DNA from: Chloroflexota bacterium
GTDB lineage: Bacteria > Chloroflexota > JAHJIN01
DNA length: 64,000 nt
Assembly (NCBI GenBank): GCA_018823415.1
Contig: JAHJIN010000431.1
Location: 1-64,000 of the forward strand
Reading direction: 5' to 3'
This document shows positions 8,351 through 15,947 of this stretch, piece by piece. Position 1 is the first letter of the stretch, and each line of letters starts with the position of its first letter. The notes under the pieces are model-generated. The model saw nothing but the letters and a program-made list of their open reading frames with translations, ran no database searches and was not told the origin of the DNA. Made by a program: the position numbers and the translations under genes.

Positions 8351-9238
8351 TCAGTTTTGCGTGTAGTGATTCAACACGATCGGCAAGTGATAGGCCAGGG
8401 GCAAGACCAGCTCGATCTCGAAAAGCTTGGGCCACAGCTTGCCGGTCACGAACAGCCGGTCGTTCCCGGCGTCGTACGCGATACCGTTGAGAACGTCGGC
8501 GGTTTTGCGGTTCCCTGAATCCAGGAGCCCGATCAGATCGATCCAGCCCAGCACCTGGCCGGTCTGCGGGTCGATCCGGGCAATGCGGTCGGTTTGCCAG
8601 ACGTTGGCATAGACCTGGCCCTGGACGTATTCCAGCTCGTTGAGCCGGGTCACTGGCACCCCATTGTCGCGGACCTCCACCTGCCCGGTCTGGGCTAGGG
8701 TGTCCGGGTCCCAGAAGCGCAGCGTGGCGGTGCCGTCGCTCATGATCAGGCGGATCCCGTCGTGGGTGATGCCCCAGCCTTCCGTGGGATAGTTGAACTC
8801 GTGCAACAGTGCAAAGCTGTCCCGGTCATAGACGAAACCCTTGTAGGATTGCCAGGTCAACTGGACGATCTGGTCCTCCCAGATGACAATGCCCTCGCCA
8901 AAGTATTGATCGGGCAGCTTGTAGGACTGCAAGACCGCCCCGGTCTCCAGGTCCACCTTGCGCAGCGAGGATCTGCCCCGGAGCCCGGTGCCTTCGTACA
9001 GAAAACCGTTCTCGAACACCAACCCCTGGGTGAACGCAGCCGGGTCGTGGGGATAGGCATTGACAACGCGATAGGTATAGACGGGAACGGGGTCCTGGCG
9101 CGCCGGGGCCCCGGTGACCGTGGCAACCGCCCGGCGTTGACCCGCCCCGGCAAAGGCCGTGTACGACACGAGGGCCAGGGCGAAAAGCAGCAGACACAGG
9201 GCCGGGACAAGGCTTTTACGGAAACGGTTCGCAGCCAC
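8351..9238 (-). CDS. Glutaminyl-peptide cyclotransferase (glutamine cyclotransferase, plant type)
   Basis: 295 residues. A basic N-terminus and a hydrophobic stretch (LVPALCLLLFALALVSYTAFAGA) indicate export. The mature part is a five-bladed-propeller-type glutamine cyclotransferase, which turns N-terminal Gln into pyroglutamate: recognisable blocks are YPHDPAAFTQGLVFENGFLYEGTGL, LRKVDLETGAVL, FGEGIVIWEDQIVQLTWQ, GWGITHDG, LNELEYVQGQVYANVW and LNGIAYDAGNDRLFVTGKLWPKLFEI. The start is taken as GTG 9238, eight bases after the polX stop; a longer frame only repeats polX in another frame. The stop TGA forms part of the mutS ribosome binding site, so expression of the two is probably linked. Confidence 0.9.
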   Translation of the reverse strand: MAANRFRKSLVPALCLLLFALALVSYTAFAGAGQRRAVATVTGAPARQDPVPVYTYRVVNAYPHDPAAFTQGLVFENGFLYEGTGLRGRSSLRKVDLETGAVLQSYKLPDQYFGEGIVIWEDQIVQLTWQSYKGFVYDRDSFALLHEFNYPTEGWGITHDGIRLIMSDGTATLRFWDPDTLAQTGQVEVRDNGVPVTRLNELEYVQGQVYANVWQTDRIARIDPQTGQVLGWIDLIGLLDSGNRKTADVLNGIAYDAGNDRLFVTGKLWPKLFEIELVLPLAYHLPIVLNHYTQN

Positions 9239-9245
9239 CGGTGAC

Positions 9246-10979
9246 CTACTCTTCTTTTCGAGACAGCCCGGCCAGCAGCGCGTCAGCGTGCCGGGTGTTG
9301 AGCACGTCGGCAGCAGTGGCCCAACCGCGCCGGGCCATCGCCACGCCAAAGGGCATGGCGTCCAGCCCTTCGACCCGGTGCGCGTCGGTGCCAATGGCCA
9401 GGCGCACCCCGCGCTCGACGGCCCGGCGCACGTGCTCGCCGTCCAGGTCCAGGCGATTGGGCGTGGCATTGATCTCCAGGGCCACGCCGCATTCGGCGGC
9501 GGCGCCCAGCACCGCGTCGAAATCCAGTTCCATCGCGGCCCGCTCGCCGATGATGCGCCCGGTGGGGTGCGCGATGACGTCCACGTGCGGGTGCCGGATG
9601 GCCTGCACGGTGCGCGCCGTCACGCGCTCGGCCTCGCCGCGCAGCCCGGTGTGTACGGCGGCCACCACCACGTCCATGCCGGCCAACACCTCGTCACTCA
9701 AATCCAGGCTGCCGTCGGCACGGACCTCTACCTCGGCGCCGCTGAGGATGCGGAACGGCGCGAATCGCGCGTTGAGAGCGTCGATCTGCTGCTGGCGTTC
9801 GGCAAAGCGCGCCTCGTCGAGGCCGCCGGCCACGCCCAGGCCCTTGGTGTGGTCGGTGATGGCAATGTACTCGTAGCCCCGGGCGATAGCGGCCTGGGCC
9901 AGCTCTTCGATGGTGTTGACGCCGTCGCTCCAGCTCGAGTGGACGTGCAGGTCGCCGCGAATGGACCGGCCGGTGAACAGCTTGGGCAACCGGTTCTGGG
10001 CTGCCGCGGCGATCTCGCCCCGGTCCTCGCGCAGCTCGGGGGGAATCCAGGCCAGCCCCAGCCGCTCGTAGACCTCCTCTTCCGTGGCGCAGGGAACCGG
10101 CTCGCCGCTCTCAATGGGCGCAAAGCCGCGCTCGGAGAGGCTGAGGCCCTGCTCGCGGGCCCGGCCGCGCAGGGCCACGTTGTGGTCCTTGCTGCCGGTG
10201 AAATGTTGGAGCAGCGAGCCATAGTGGGCCGGGGGTAGCGCCATGAGGTCCACCTGGAGGCCGTTGTGCAAGATGACCGTGGCCTTGGCCTCGCCGGCCG
10301 AGACCACCTCAGCCACTTCTGGGAACTGGGTAAAGGCCGGGACGACGAGGGCCGGCTTGTCCGTCGCAGCCAGCAGGTCGATGTCGCCCACGGTGGGAGT
10401 CAGGCGCCGCAGCGAGCCGGCGGTCTCGGCGGCGACCACGGTGGGCAGCGCGCGCAGCGATTTGCGCAGGTATTGGGCCATTGGCAGGGCCGCCGCCAGC
10501 AGCACCCGGTCCGATAGCCGGTTCAGCAGCTCGATGCCTTTGAGGATGCGGGCCTCGCTCTTGGCGCCCAGGCCCTTGAGCGCGCGGATCTGCCCGGACC
10601 GCGCGGCTTGCTCGGCTTCCACGATGGAGGTGATGCCTAGCTCATCGTAGAGGCGAAAGGCGGTGCGCGGCCCCACGTCGGGGATGCGGCGCAGGGTGAG
10701 GACGCCGGGGGGAATCTCGTCGCGGAGCCGGTCCAGCGCGTCGATGTGGCCGGTCTGGAGGAACTGGGTCACCTTCTGGTCGATGGCCTGGCCCACGCCG
10801 GGGATCTCGCGCAGGCGGCCGGCCTGGGCCAGGGCGCGCAGGTCGTCGGGCCACTCGGCCAGGGTATCAGCGGCCCGGCGATAGGCCCGGACCGCAAAAG
10901 GGTTATCGCCGGTCATCTCGGCATAGTCGGCCAGCTCGCGGAGCACGGCGGCGACGGATTGGTTGGTCTGCACTGTCAT
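9246..10979 (-). CDS. polX: DNA polymerase X family protein with PHP domain
   Basis: 577 residues, the usual length for bacterial PolX. In order: an N-terminal helix-hairpin-helix/8-kDa region (SVAAVLRELADYAEMTGDNPFAVRAYRRAA), HhH sequences GVGQAIDQKV and VGPRTAFRLY, the nucleotidyltransferase core with GSLRRLTPTVGDIDLL carrying the metal-binding acidic pair, and a C-terminal PHP phosphoesterase domain starting RGDLHVHSSWSDG with further His residues (AITDHTKG, AHPTG, GTDAHR). Role: gap filling in base excision repair, with 3'-5' exonuclease from the PHP domain. The start is MTVQTNQS at 10979; the longer frame upstream overlaps the propeller gene's intergenic DNA without a ribosome site. A truncated copy of its first 36 codons is found at 13014-13123. 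Confidence 0.95.
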   Translation of the reverse strand: MTVQTNQSVAAVLRELADYAEMTGDNPFAVRAYRRAADTLAEWPDDLRALAQAGRLREIPGVGQAIDQKVTQFLQTGHIDALDRLRDEIPPGVLTLRRIPDVGPRTAFRLYDELGITSIVEAEQAARSGQIRALKGLGAKSEARILKGIELLNRLSDRVLLAAALPMAQYLRKSLRALPTVVAAETAGSLRRLTPTVGDIDLLAATDKPALVVPAFTQFPEVAEVVSAGEAKATVILHNGLQVDLMALPPAHYGSLLQHFTGSKDHNVALRGRAREQGLSLSERGFAPIESGEPVPCATEEEVYERLGLAWIPPELREDRGEIAAAAQNRLPKLFTGRSIRGDLHVHSSWSDGVNTIEELAQAAIARGYEYIAITDHTKGLGVAGGLDEARFAERQQQIDALNARFAPFRILSGAEVEVRADGSLDLSDEVLAGMDVVVAAVHTGLRGEAERVTARTVQAIRHPHVDVIAHPTGRIIGERAAMELDFDAVLGAAAECGVALEINATPNRLDLDGEHVRRAVERGVRLAIGTDAHRVEGLDAMPFGVAMARRGWATAADVLNTRHADALLAGLSRKEE

Positions 10980-11013
10980 AGGACCCTGCCATCCATTGGA
11001 GTTTTGGTGCGAT

Positions 11014-11969
11014 TCACGGGAATGCGGTACCCAACACCGCAGCCACATCCATCACATAGATGTCGCTATTACGGTACCCACTCACTGAGAAGGCGATTCG
11101 TTTGTTGTCTGGAGACCAGGCGAATTCTCCGCAGAACGTTCGTGTCAGAAGAATCTGTACCTTTCCAGTACGGGGGTCTAGCAATCTGACACCATAGTCC
11201 CCTTCTGGATCCGCAGAAGAGTAGTAAAAGACGATCCAACGACCATCCGGCGACCACACTGGATCGCGATATTCGTCTGGGCCATCCGTCAGCGGACGCT
11301 CGTCCGATCCATCGGCGTTCATGATGTAGAGGTGCGCAGCGTCTTTGTAGTTGATCGAACCATCTCCATTCGTGTCTTGCCGCGTTGAGGAGAAAACGAT
11401 CTGCCGCCCATCTGGAGACCAGGTAGGAGAATAGTCGTCGTAGGCATTCTTCGTCAAGCGCGTCACCTGGCCTGGCTCCCAGACAAAGATGTCGGTCCAT
11501 TCGCCATTCCTGTCACAAAACGCGATTTTCTCTCCATCTGGAGACCAAGATGGAATGCCGCCTTCCACAAGCCGCACCACATTAGTCCCGTCAGGATGCA
11601 TGGTGTAGATTGCATAAGGACCGTCCCGGTTCGATACGAACGCAATGCGATCGCCCGTTGGCGACCAGGTTGGCTCCTGATCATCGGCAGAATTGTCTGT
11701 CAGGCGTATCCGGTTTCCCCCCTGCGCGTCCATGATATAGATCTCGGGGGGAGGGCCATCCCGATCCGGAGCACTACTGAAAACCAGGTGAGCACCATCC
11801 GGTGACCACGACGGATATTCATGCAGCCCAGATCTGGAGTGAGAAGCTTGACGCCGGGGTGTTCGATAAACCCCGGATGAGCTGGCGGGTGGCATTGTGT
11901 CCCCAGCAGGCCAAAAAGCACCAGGGACAAAACGAACAACGTGATTGGTGACAGCTTTCGTATGGTCAT
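11014..11969 (-). pseudogene. TolB/WD40-like beta-propeller secreted protein, frameshifted copy A
   Basis: The N-terminus MTIRKLSPITLF with a hydrophobic export signal starts at 11969; the propeller continues in another frame from about 11830. Compared with the intact copy B (13158-14081), one base is missing between 11826 and 11827 (ATGCAG-CCCAGATC against ATGCAGACCCAGATC), which breaks the frame after LLTPDLG. Six blades follow, each with a WSPDG-type motif (PSWSPDGAHLVF, PTWSPTGDRIAF, PSWSPDGEKIAF, PTWSPDGRQIVF, PVWSPDGRWIVF, FAWSPDNKRIAF). Between blades four and five sits DTNGDGSINYKDA, which matches a dockerin/EF-hand calcium loop and is absent from copy B. The remaining frame from 11895 has no good start. 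Either a real null allele or a sequencing error. Confidence 0.75.
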
Positions 11970-12040
11970 GAATCTACCCCCATCCCGCTATCAAACACGG
12001 CTCGTTGTTGCCGCAGCCAAGGTTCCACACGCACAGGCCC

Positions 12041-12069
12041 ATTGTATCACGCCGCGCGGCCTTGGTCAA
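12041..12069 (-). promoter_or_regulatory. Promoter of propeller copy A / polX-mutS operon
   Basis: On the minus strand TTGACC (12064-12069), 17 bases, then TACAAT (12041-12046). It lies about 70 bases before the propeller start and is the best candidate for the promoter of the polX-cyclotransferase-mutS operon. The same promoter is present in copy B. Confidence 0.65.
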
Positions 12070-12083
12070 TGTCCGCAGGCGCG

Positions 12084-12115
12084 AAAAAGGGTCAGCAGGT
12101 ACACCGCTGACCCTT
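12084..12115 (-). terminator. Intrinsic terminator after the PIN-domain toxin gene
   Basis: Ten-pair stem AAGGGTCAGC/GCTGACCCTT (12087-12096 with 12106-12115), nine-base loop, followed on the minus strand by a run of five T (12084-12088, overlapping the stem foot). It lies just downstream of the toxin gene and just upstream of the copy A promoter. Confidence 0.8.
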
Positions 12116-12135
12116 CCTCCAATGTGATGACGCGC

Positions 12136-12600
12136 TTACGGATGCAAATTCGGGTTCTCGGTCCCCAGCCCTTCTGCCTGAGCCGCGCTCAAGAGATCGG
12201 CATCGGCAGCAACCAGCACAAGCGATGGCAGGTTGTTCGCCACGAGTGCCTGGTTGAGACGCAGGGCGCAGGCCAGGTGGATGGCGTCATAGCCGCGCAA
12301 CCGCTGCCGACGGGTGAGTTCGATAGCCTGGTCCACCACGTGCTGATCCACATCCAACAGCACGTACTGGAGAGCAGCGTCGGCTTGGAGATCGCCCAGA
12401 ATCGCGTCACTCGTGGCCTGTTCCATGAGCCCGCCCCGACGTTTGCCAGCCACCGCCGCTGCAACCTCGACGAGGCCAATGAGTGCTACGGCAATGACGA
12501 CATCAGGCTGTTCACACAACGCCTGCACCCATCCAGTGCCGATCTCGATCACGTACCTTTTGACCAACGCGCTGCTGTCGAGATAGAATGTGGTGCTCAT
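12136..12600 (-). CDS. VapC-type PIN-domain toxin
   Basis: 154 residues. PIN-domain nuclease signature: LDSSALVKRY near the N-terminus with the first metal-binding Asp, Glu in GLVEVAAAV, Asp in GYDAIHLACAL and Asp in AADADLLSAA. These four acidic residues are those expected for a VapC ribonuclease that cuts tRNA or rRNA. The ATG at 12600 overlaps the antitoxin stop in ATGA, so toxin synthesis depends on translation of the upstream gene. A longer in-frame start five codons earlier would lie inside the antitoxin gene. The pair sits between the two copies of the duplicated propeller/polX segment, directly after the truncated polX fragment. Confidence 0.88.
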   Translation of the reverse strand: MSTTFYLDSSALVKRYVIEIGTGWVQALCEQPDVVIAVALIGLVEVAAAVAGKRRGGLMEQATSDAILGDLQADAALQYVLLDVDQHVVDQAIELTRRQRLRGYDAIHLACALRLNQALVANNLPSLVLVAADADLLSAAQAEGLGTENPNLHP

Positions 12601-12941
12601 TGGCTGTCGGCCCATTGTCGGTGGCGTTCCTCGACGATCATGTCGCTGAGCGGCTTGCCTTTGACGGGGACGGGCGTGTGTCGCGGCTGGTCCGCGTGGG
12701 TTCGGTACCGGGCAGCGATGGCCGGGTCCAATGCCACCACGATGCCGGTGGAGCGCAGCGCGGCGAGCACCCGATCACGCGGGGGAGGCTCGGTCAGCCC
12801 GGCCGTGTGCGGAGACTTGACCTGTTCCAGGTACCACAGTCCCCATTCCAGGATCTGGGGCAGTTCGTCGTGGTGTGGACGCAGCCGCTTCACCAATTCC
12901 GTGGGTACCTGGATCTGAATCGTTTCCACTGGTTGTGCCAT
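12597..12941 (-). CDS. Antitoxin-like partner of the PIN-domain toxin
   Basis: 114 residues. The first 45 (MAQPVETIQIQVPTELVKRL...) resemble a short DNA-binding/antitoxin N-terminus, followed by a Pro-rich linker and a C-terminal segment (KGKPLSDMIVEERHRQWADSQ) that could wrap the toxin. It lies immediately upstream of the PIN gene with a four-base overlap, the usual antitoxin-toxin order. I recognise it by position rather than by a strong family motif. The upstream DNA joins the truncated polX copy, so it may be read from the copy B promoter. Confidence 0.7.
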   Translation of the reverse strand: MAQPVETIQIQVPTELVKRLRPHHDELPQILEWGLWYLEQVKSPHTAGLTEPPPRDRVLAALRSTGIVVALDPAIAARYRTHADQPRHTPVPVKGKPLSDMIVEERHRQWADSQ

Positions 12942-13013
12942 CTGGTTTGCTCCTCATGCTGCTGATCCGAGCAGCCTTATTTTACACCATCGGGCAGTCT
13001 TGCACAACCCCTG

Positions 13014-13123
13014 AGCGGCCCGGTGATAACTCCGAACTGCGTAGGGGTTATCGCCGTCATCTCGGCATAGTCGGCCAGCTCGCGGAGCACGGCGGCGACG
13101 GATTGGTTGGTCTGCACTGTCAT
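13014..13123 (-). pseudogene. Truncated duplicate of the polX 5' end
   Basis: From ATG 13123 it encodes MTVQTNQSVAAVLRELADYAEM, identical to the start of polX, then loses the frame by a one-base deletion (ATCGCCGTCATC here, ATCGCCGGTCATC in polX, around 13055) and ends in unrelated sequence at about 13014. It is a remnant of the tandem duplication and cannot make a polymerase. Confidence 0.85.
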
Positions 13124-13157
13124 AAGACCCTGCCATCCATTGGGATTTTGGTACGGC

Positions 13158-14081
13158 TCACGGGAACGAAGCACCCAACACCGTAGCCACATCTATGACA
13201 TAGATATCACTGGCGTCCCCGAAGCGAGTAAGAGCTAGTTGCCTGCCATCTGGAGACCAAGCAAAGTTTTGACACAATGGTTCGTTCAGGAGAACGCGCG
13301 TTTGCCCGGCCTGTATATCCAGCAGTTCCACACTCACACCGCGACCAGAGTCAAGGGGTGGTTCACGCCTGAAGACGATCCACCGACCATCCGGGGACCA
13401 GGCCGGTTCAACGCACCTATCGGGGCCGCTCGTCAGAGGCTGTTGCTCCGAGCCATCCGCGTTCATGACGTAGAGTTGATACCAACCTTCTTTCTTCGAG
13501 GTAAAGACGATCTGCCGCCCGTCCGGGGACCAACATGGATAGGCATCGTAGTACTTGTTCGATGTCAGTTGTGTCACGCGACCTTGTTCCCAGACGAAAA
13601 TCTCCGCTTTGTCCTCGTCTCCTACCATGAAAGCGATTTTCTCTCCATCTGGGGACCAGGCTGGGGAATCGCCTTCAACCAGTCGAACCACGTCATTTCC
13701 ATCCGTGTCCATCGTATAAATAGCAAGAGTACTATCTAGCGTTGACACGAATGCGATGCGGTTCCCATTTGGTGACCATGCGGGGTCATAGTCCCCGTAC
13801 GAGTTGTCTGTCAGGCGTATCCGGTTGCTTCCCTGCGTATCCATCGTGTAGATCTCTGGAAGGTCGCTACCTCGAGGTAATGGGGCGCTACAGAAGGCGA
13901 GACGGGTGCCATCCGGTGACCATGGTGGACAGCCATGCAGACCCAGATCCGGGGTGAGCAGCCGGATCCCGGGTCCTTGGGGGAACAATGGGTGCATGGG
14001 TATACAGTCCACCCCGGACAGGCAGAAAAGCGCCAGAAACAAGGCGAATAAAGTGATCGGTGACAACTTTCGTATGGTCAC
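13158..14081 (-). CDS. TolB/WD40-like beta-propeller secreted protein, intact copy B
   Basis: 307 residues. N-terminal export signal MTIRKLSPITLFALFLALFCLSG with a Cys soon after, though the residues before the Cys do not fit a canonical lipobox. Six blades carry WSPDG-type motifs (PPWSPDGTRLAF, PAWSPNGNRIAF, PAWSPDGEKIAF, PCWSPDGRQIVF, PAWSPDGRWIVF, FAWSPDGRQLAL) alternating with MDTQG/MNADGS turns, as in the C-terminal half of TolB and in PD40 repeats. Probable extracytoplasmic binding or scaffold protein; partner unknown. It is the intact paralogue of the frameshifted copy at 11014-11969 and heads a transcript that runs into the polX fragment and the toxin-antitoxin pair. Confidence 0.85.
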   Translation of the reverse strand: MTIRKLSPITLFALFLALFCLSGVDCIPMHPLFPQGPGIRLLTPDLGLHGCPPWSPDGTRLAFCSAPLPRGSDLPEIYTMDTQGSNRIRLTDNSYGDYDPAWSPNGNRIAFVSTLDSTLAIYTMDTDGNDVVRLVEGDSPAWSPDGEKIAFMVGDEDKAEIFVWEQGRVTQLTSNKYYDAYPCWSPDGRQIVFTSKKEGWYQLYVMNADGSEQQPLTSGPDRCVEPAWSPDGRWIVFRREPPLDSGRGVSVELLDIQAGQTRVLLNEPLCQNFAWSPDGRQLALTRFGDASDIYVIDVATVLGASFP

Positions 14082-14152
14082 GAATCTACCCTCATCCCGC
14101 TATCAAACACGGCTCGTTGTTGCCGCAGCCAAGGTTCCACACGCACAAGTCC

Positions 14153-14181
14153 ATTGTATCACGCCGCGTGGCCTTGGTCAA
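14153..14181 (-). promoter_or_regulatory. Promoter of propeller copy B
   Basis: Minus-strand TTGACC (14176-14181), 17 bases, TACAAT (14153-14158); duplicate of the promoter at 12041-12069. It is likely to drive the intact propeller gene and, through it, the vapBC-type pair. Confidence 0.65.
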
Positions 14182-14195
14182 TGTCCGCAGGCACG

Positions 14196-14227
14196 AAAAC
14201 GGGCCAGCCGTCGAAGCGGACTGGCCC
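14196..14227 (-). terminator. Intrinsic terminator after the activator/Cys-protein genes
   Basis: Stem GGGCCAG...CTGGCCC (14201-14207 with 14221-14227), extended inward by CCG/CGG, then on the minus strand a G and four T. It ends the ndk-activator-small protein transcript before the copy B promoter region. Confidence 0.7.
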
Positions 14228-14264
14228 TTGTGCCCGGGTGAGACCTGGCTCGGACGGCCTTGGG

Positions 14265-14552
14265 CTATGGAAACCGTAGGTCTGACGGAAACGCGATGGG
14301 GTGCCGGCCCATCACGCCATCCCGGCACTTGGTGCAATACAAACCCTGCTCGGTTCCGTCGTGCGTGCCACGGTGAACGTGGTCGACGACAAAGTCGGGC
14401 AGGGAAAACCACTCTCGACACGCGGCCAGGTCGAGGACGCAGTCAAAGTACACCCACTCGTTCACCTTTTCCCAGGCCTGACCACGATATGTGATCTCCA
14501 TCCCCGCTTCGATCAACGCCTGCTCGAGTGCCCGCAGATGCTCACAGGTCAT
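14265..14552 (-). CDS. Small conserved-looking hypothetical protein with CxxC pair
   Basis: 95 residues, function not recognised. It has Cys in EHLRALEQAL region's MTCEH start, FDCVLDL, AACREWF, and a YCTKCRDG pair near the C-terminus, plus HVHRGTHDG, so metal binding is possible. The start overlaps the stop of the activator ATPase by four bases (ATGA), which shows that it is co-translated with that gene and is a real gene despite its size. It may serve the activator or its unknown client enzyme; this is inference from coupling only. Confidence 0.7.
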   Translation of the reverse strand: MTCEHLRALEQALIEAGMEITYRGQAWEKVNEWVYFDCVLDLAACREWFSLPDFVVDHVHRGTHDGTEQGLYCTKCRDGVMGRHPIAFPSDLRFP

Positions 14553-15340
14553 CGCCGCACCCCTTCGGTTGCCCGGTCCAGCGCGATGAGGGCGGCGCCC
14601 AGCGCGCCCACCACCTGCGGCCCCGGCGGCACGACCACCACCATGCCCAGTTGGGCCTCCATGGCCCGGACCACGCCGGCATTGAGGGCCACGCCGCCGC
14701 TCATGGCGACCGGCGGCGTCACGCCCACCTGGTGCAGCAGGCCCATGAGCCGCTCGGCGATGGCGGCGTGCAGCCCGGCGGCAATGTCGGCCGGGTGCCG
14801 GCCCGCGCCCACCAGCCCCACCACCTCGGACTCGGCAAACACGGTGCAGGTGGAGCTAATGCGCGCCGGGTCGCGGGCCTGGGCGGCCAGCGCGCCCAGG
14901 TCGGCCACGTCTATTTCCAAGGCCCGGGCCATCACCTCCAGGAACCGGCCGGTGCCGGCGGCGCACTTGTCGTTCATGGCAAAATCGGCCACCCGGCCGT
15001 TCGGCCCCAGGCGAATGGCCTTGCTGTCCTGACCGCCCACGTCCAGCAGGGTGCGCGTGTCGGGCAGCAGGTGCGCGATGCCCCGGGCGTGACAGGTGAT
15101 CTCGGTCACCTGATCGTGGGCCAGGGGCACGCGCGCCCGGCCATAGCCGGTGGCAAGGATGTAGCCTAGTTCCGCCGGGGTCAAACCCGCGTCGGCCAGC
15201 GCGCCGTCCAGGGCCGCCTGTGCCGCGTCCGCGGCCCGTGCCCCGGTGCCCAGCACCCGCTGCCCCAGCACGCGCCGCGAATCATCCAGTATCAACGCCT
15301 TGGCCGTGAGCGAGCCCACGTCCACGCCGGCCACGATCAT
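14549..15340 (-). CDS. BadF/BadG/BcrA/BcrD-type ATPase (2-hydroxyacyl-CoA dehydratase activator-like)
   Basis: 263 residues, the size of HgdC-type activators. ASKHA-fold ATPase motifs: GVDVGSLTAKALILDD at the N-terminus, LLDVGGQDSKAI in the middle and AMSGGVALNAG near the end. The two cysteines that bind the intersubunit [4Fe-4S] cluster are in NDKCAAGTGRF and STCTVFAESE, exactly the pattern of 2-hydroxyglutaryl-CoA dehydratase activators. These proteins use ATP to push one electron into a partner (4Fe-4S) dehydratase or reductase. No dehydratase subunit is found in the window. Start: ATG 15340 has GGGGG seven bases ahead; an in-frame ATG at 15367 lacks such a site. Confidence 0.9.
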   Translation of the reverse strand: MIVAGVDVGSLTAKALILDDSRRVLGQRVLGTGARAADAAQAALDGALADAGLTPAELGYILATGYGRARVPLAHDQVTEITCHARGIAHLLPDTRTLLDVGGQDSKAIRLGPNGRVADFAMNDKCAAGTGRFLEVMARALEIDVADLGALAAQARDPARISSTCTVFAESEVVGLVGAGRHPADIAAGLHAAIAERLMGLLHQVGVTPPVAMSGGVALNAGVVRAMEAQLGMVVVVPPGPQVVGALGAALIALDRATEGVRR

Positions 15341-15384
15341 GTTAGCCCCCTGCCTTTCGTCACTCATCCGCGAACCCGCACCAT

Positions 15385-15846
15385 CTACTCGTACACCCAG
15401 CGGTCGATCTCGCGGGGCAGGTCCACCACCTCGCCCGGTTGGAACCACAGGGCAATCTCGGCCTGGGCGGTTTCCGGTGCGTCCGAGGCGTGGATGAGGT
15501 TGCGCAGCCCGGCCAGCGCCAGGTCGCCGCGAATGGTGCCAGCGGCCGCCTCGTAGGGCCGGGTGCTCCCCACCATCGCCCGCACCACGCTGATGGCGTG
15601 CGGCCCCTCGACGACGCAGGCCACCACCGGGCTGGACGAGATATAGCTCACCAGGTCCTCGTAAAAGAACTTGCCCTTGTGGACGGCGTAATGCGCCTCG
15701 GCGTGCTCGCGGCTCACGGACATCATCTTGAGGGCCACGATTTTGAGGCCCCGGCGCTCAAAGCGGCCCAGGATTTCACCTACCAGGCCGCGCTGTACCC
15801 CATCGGGTTTGACGATCACGAGCGTGCGTTCTGCGTTAGCATCCAT
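15385..15846 (-). CDS. ndk: Nucleoside diphosphate kinase
   Basis: 153 residues, the usual length. N-terminal RTLVIVKPDGVQRGLVGEI with the nucleotide-binding Lys, then SSPVVACVVEGPHAI, STRPYEAAAGTIRGDLA and the active-site block RNLIHASDAPETAQ with the phosphohistidine H119. The residue after this His is Ala where Gly is usual (HGSD), a small change. Transfers phosphate from ATP to other nucleoside diphosphates. It is followed 44 bases later by the activator ATPase. Confidence 0.97.
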   Translation of the reverse strand: MDANAERTLVIVKPDGVQRGLVGEILGRFERRGLKIVALKMMSVSREHAEAHYAVHKGKFFYEDLVSYISSSPVVACVVEGPHAISVVRAMVGSTRPYEAAAGTIRGDLALAGLRNLIHASDAPETAQAEIALWFQPGEVVDLPREIDRWVYE

Positions 15847-15887
15847 GTGGTTTTCCAGTCCTCCTATTTGGGTGTGGTGTATGCAAA

Positions 15888-15947
15888 CCGACCGCAGACG
15901 GCCGACCGCCGTGAAGCGCGGTCGGCTGTCGGTGGTCGGCGGTCAAA
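15888..15947. repeat. Interspersed GCCGAC/GCGGTC palindromic repeat
   Basis: An imperfect inverted repeat (GACCGCAGACGGCCGACCGC against GCGGTCGGCTGTCGGTGGTC, seven bases between) in the gap between ndk and the propeller-phosphatase gene. The same motif family occurs at 23686-23750 and inside mutS near 7004-7035. Confidence 0.6.

Larger units (their letters stand above)
10869..12083. repeat. Tandem duplication, copy A
   Basis: Contains the start of polX, the propeller gene and its promoter. It matches 13014-14196 in order and orientation: the polX 5' end, the propeller reading frame and about 110 bases upstream of it are recognisably the same, with the upstream part nearly identical. The two copies are separated by the vapBC-type pair. 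Confidence 0.85.
13014..14196. repeat. Tandem duplication, copy B
   Basis: Second copy of the unit at 10869-12083. Its polX part is cut off at about 13014, whereas the propeller gene is intact. Similarity begins at GAGCGGCCCGG in both copies, which marks the probable junction. Confidence 0.85.

Noticed and set aside
7131-8366. A 411-codon open frame on the plus strand opposite mutS
   Set aside because: It is the mirror of a GC-rich coding gene; its product has no family motif and mutS on the other strand is certain.
8343-8435. Longer N-terminus for MutS starting at 8435
   Set aside because: Would overlap the cyclotransferase gene by 85 bases; residues do not resemble MutS, and the ribosome site precedes 8342.
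9159-10238. A 359-codon plus-strand frame opposite polX
   Set aside because: Overlaps the PHP and polymerase domains fully; low-complexity Ala/Gly/Arg translation without motifs.
11825-11835. Programmed frameshift in propeller copy A
   Set aside because: No slippery heptamer or following structure is evident; comparison with copy B shows a plain one-base deletion.
14301-15169. Plus-strand frames opposite the activator ATPase
   Set aside because: Shadow frames; the minus-strand gene has clear ASKHA and cluster motifs and coupled neighbours.
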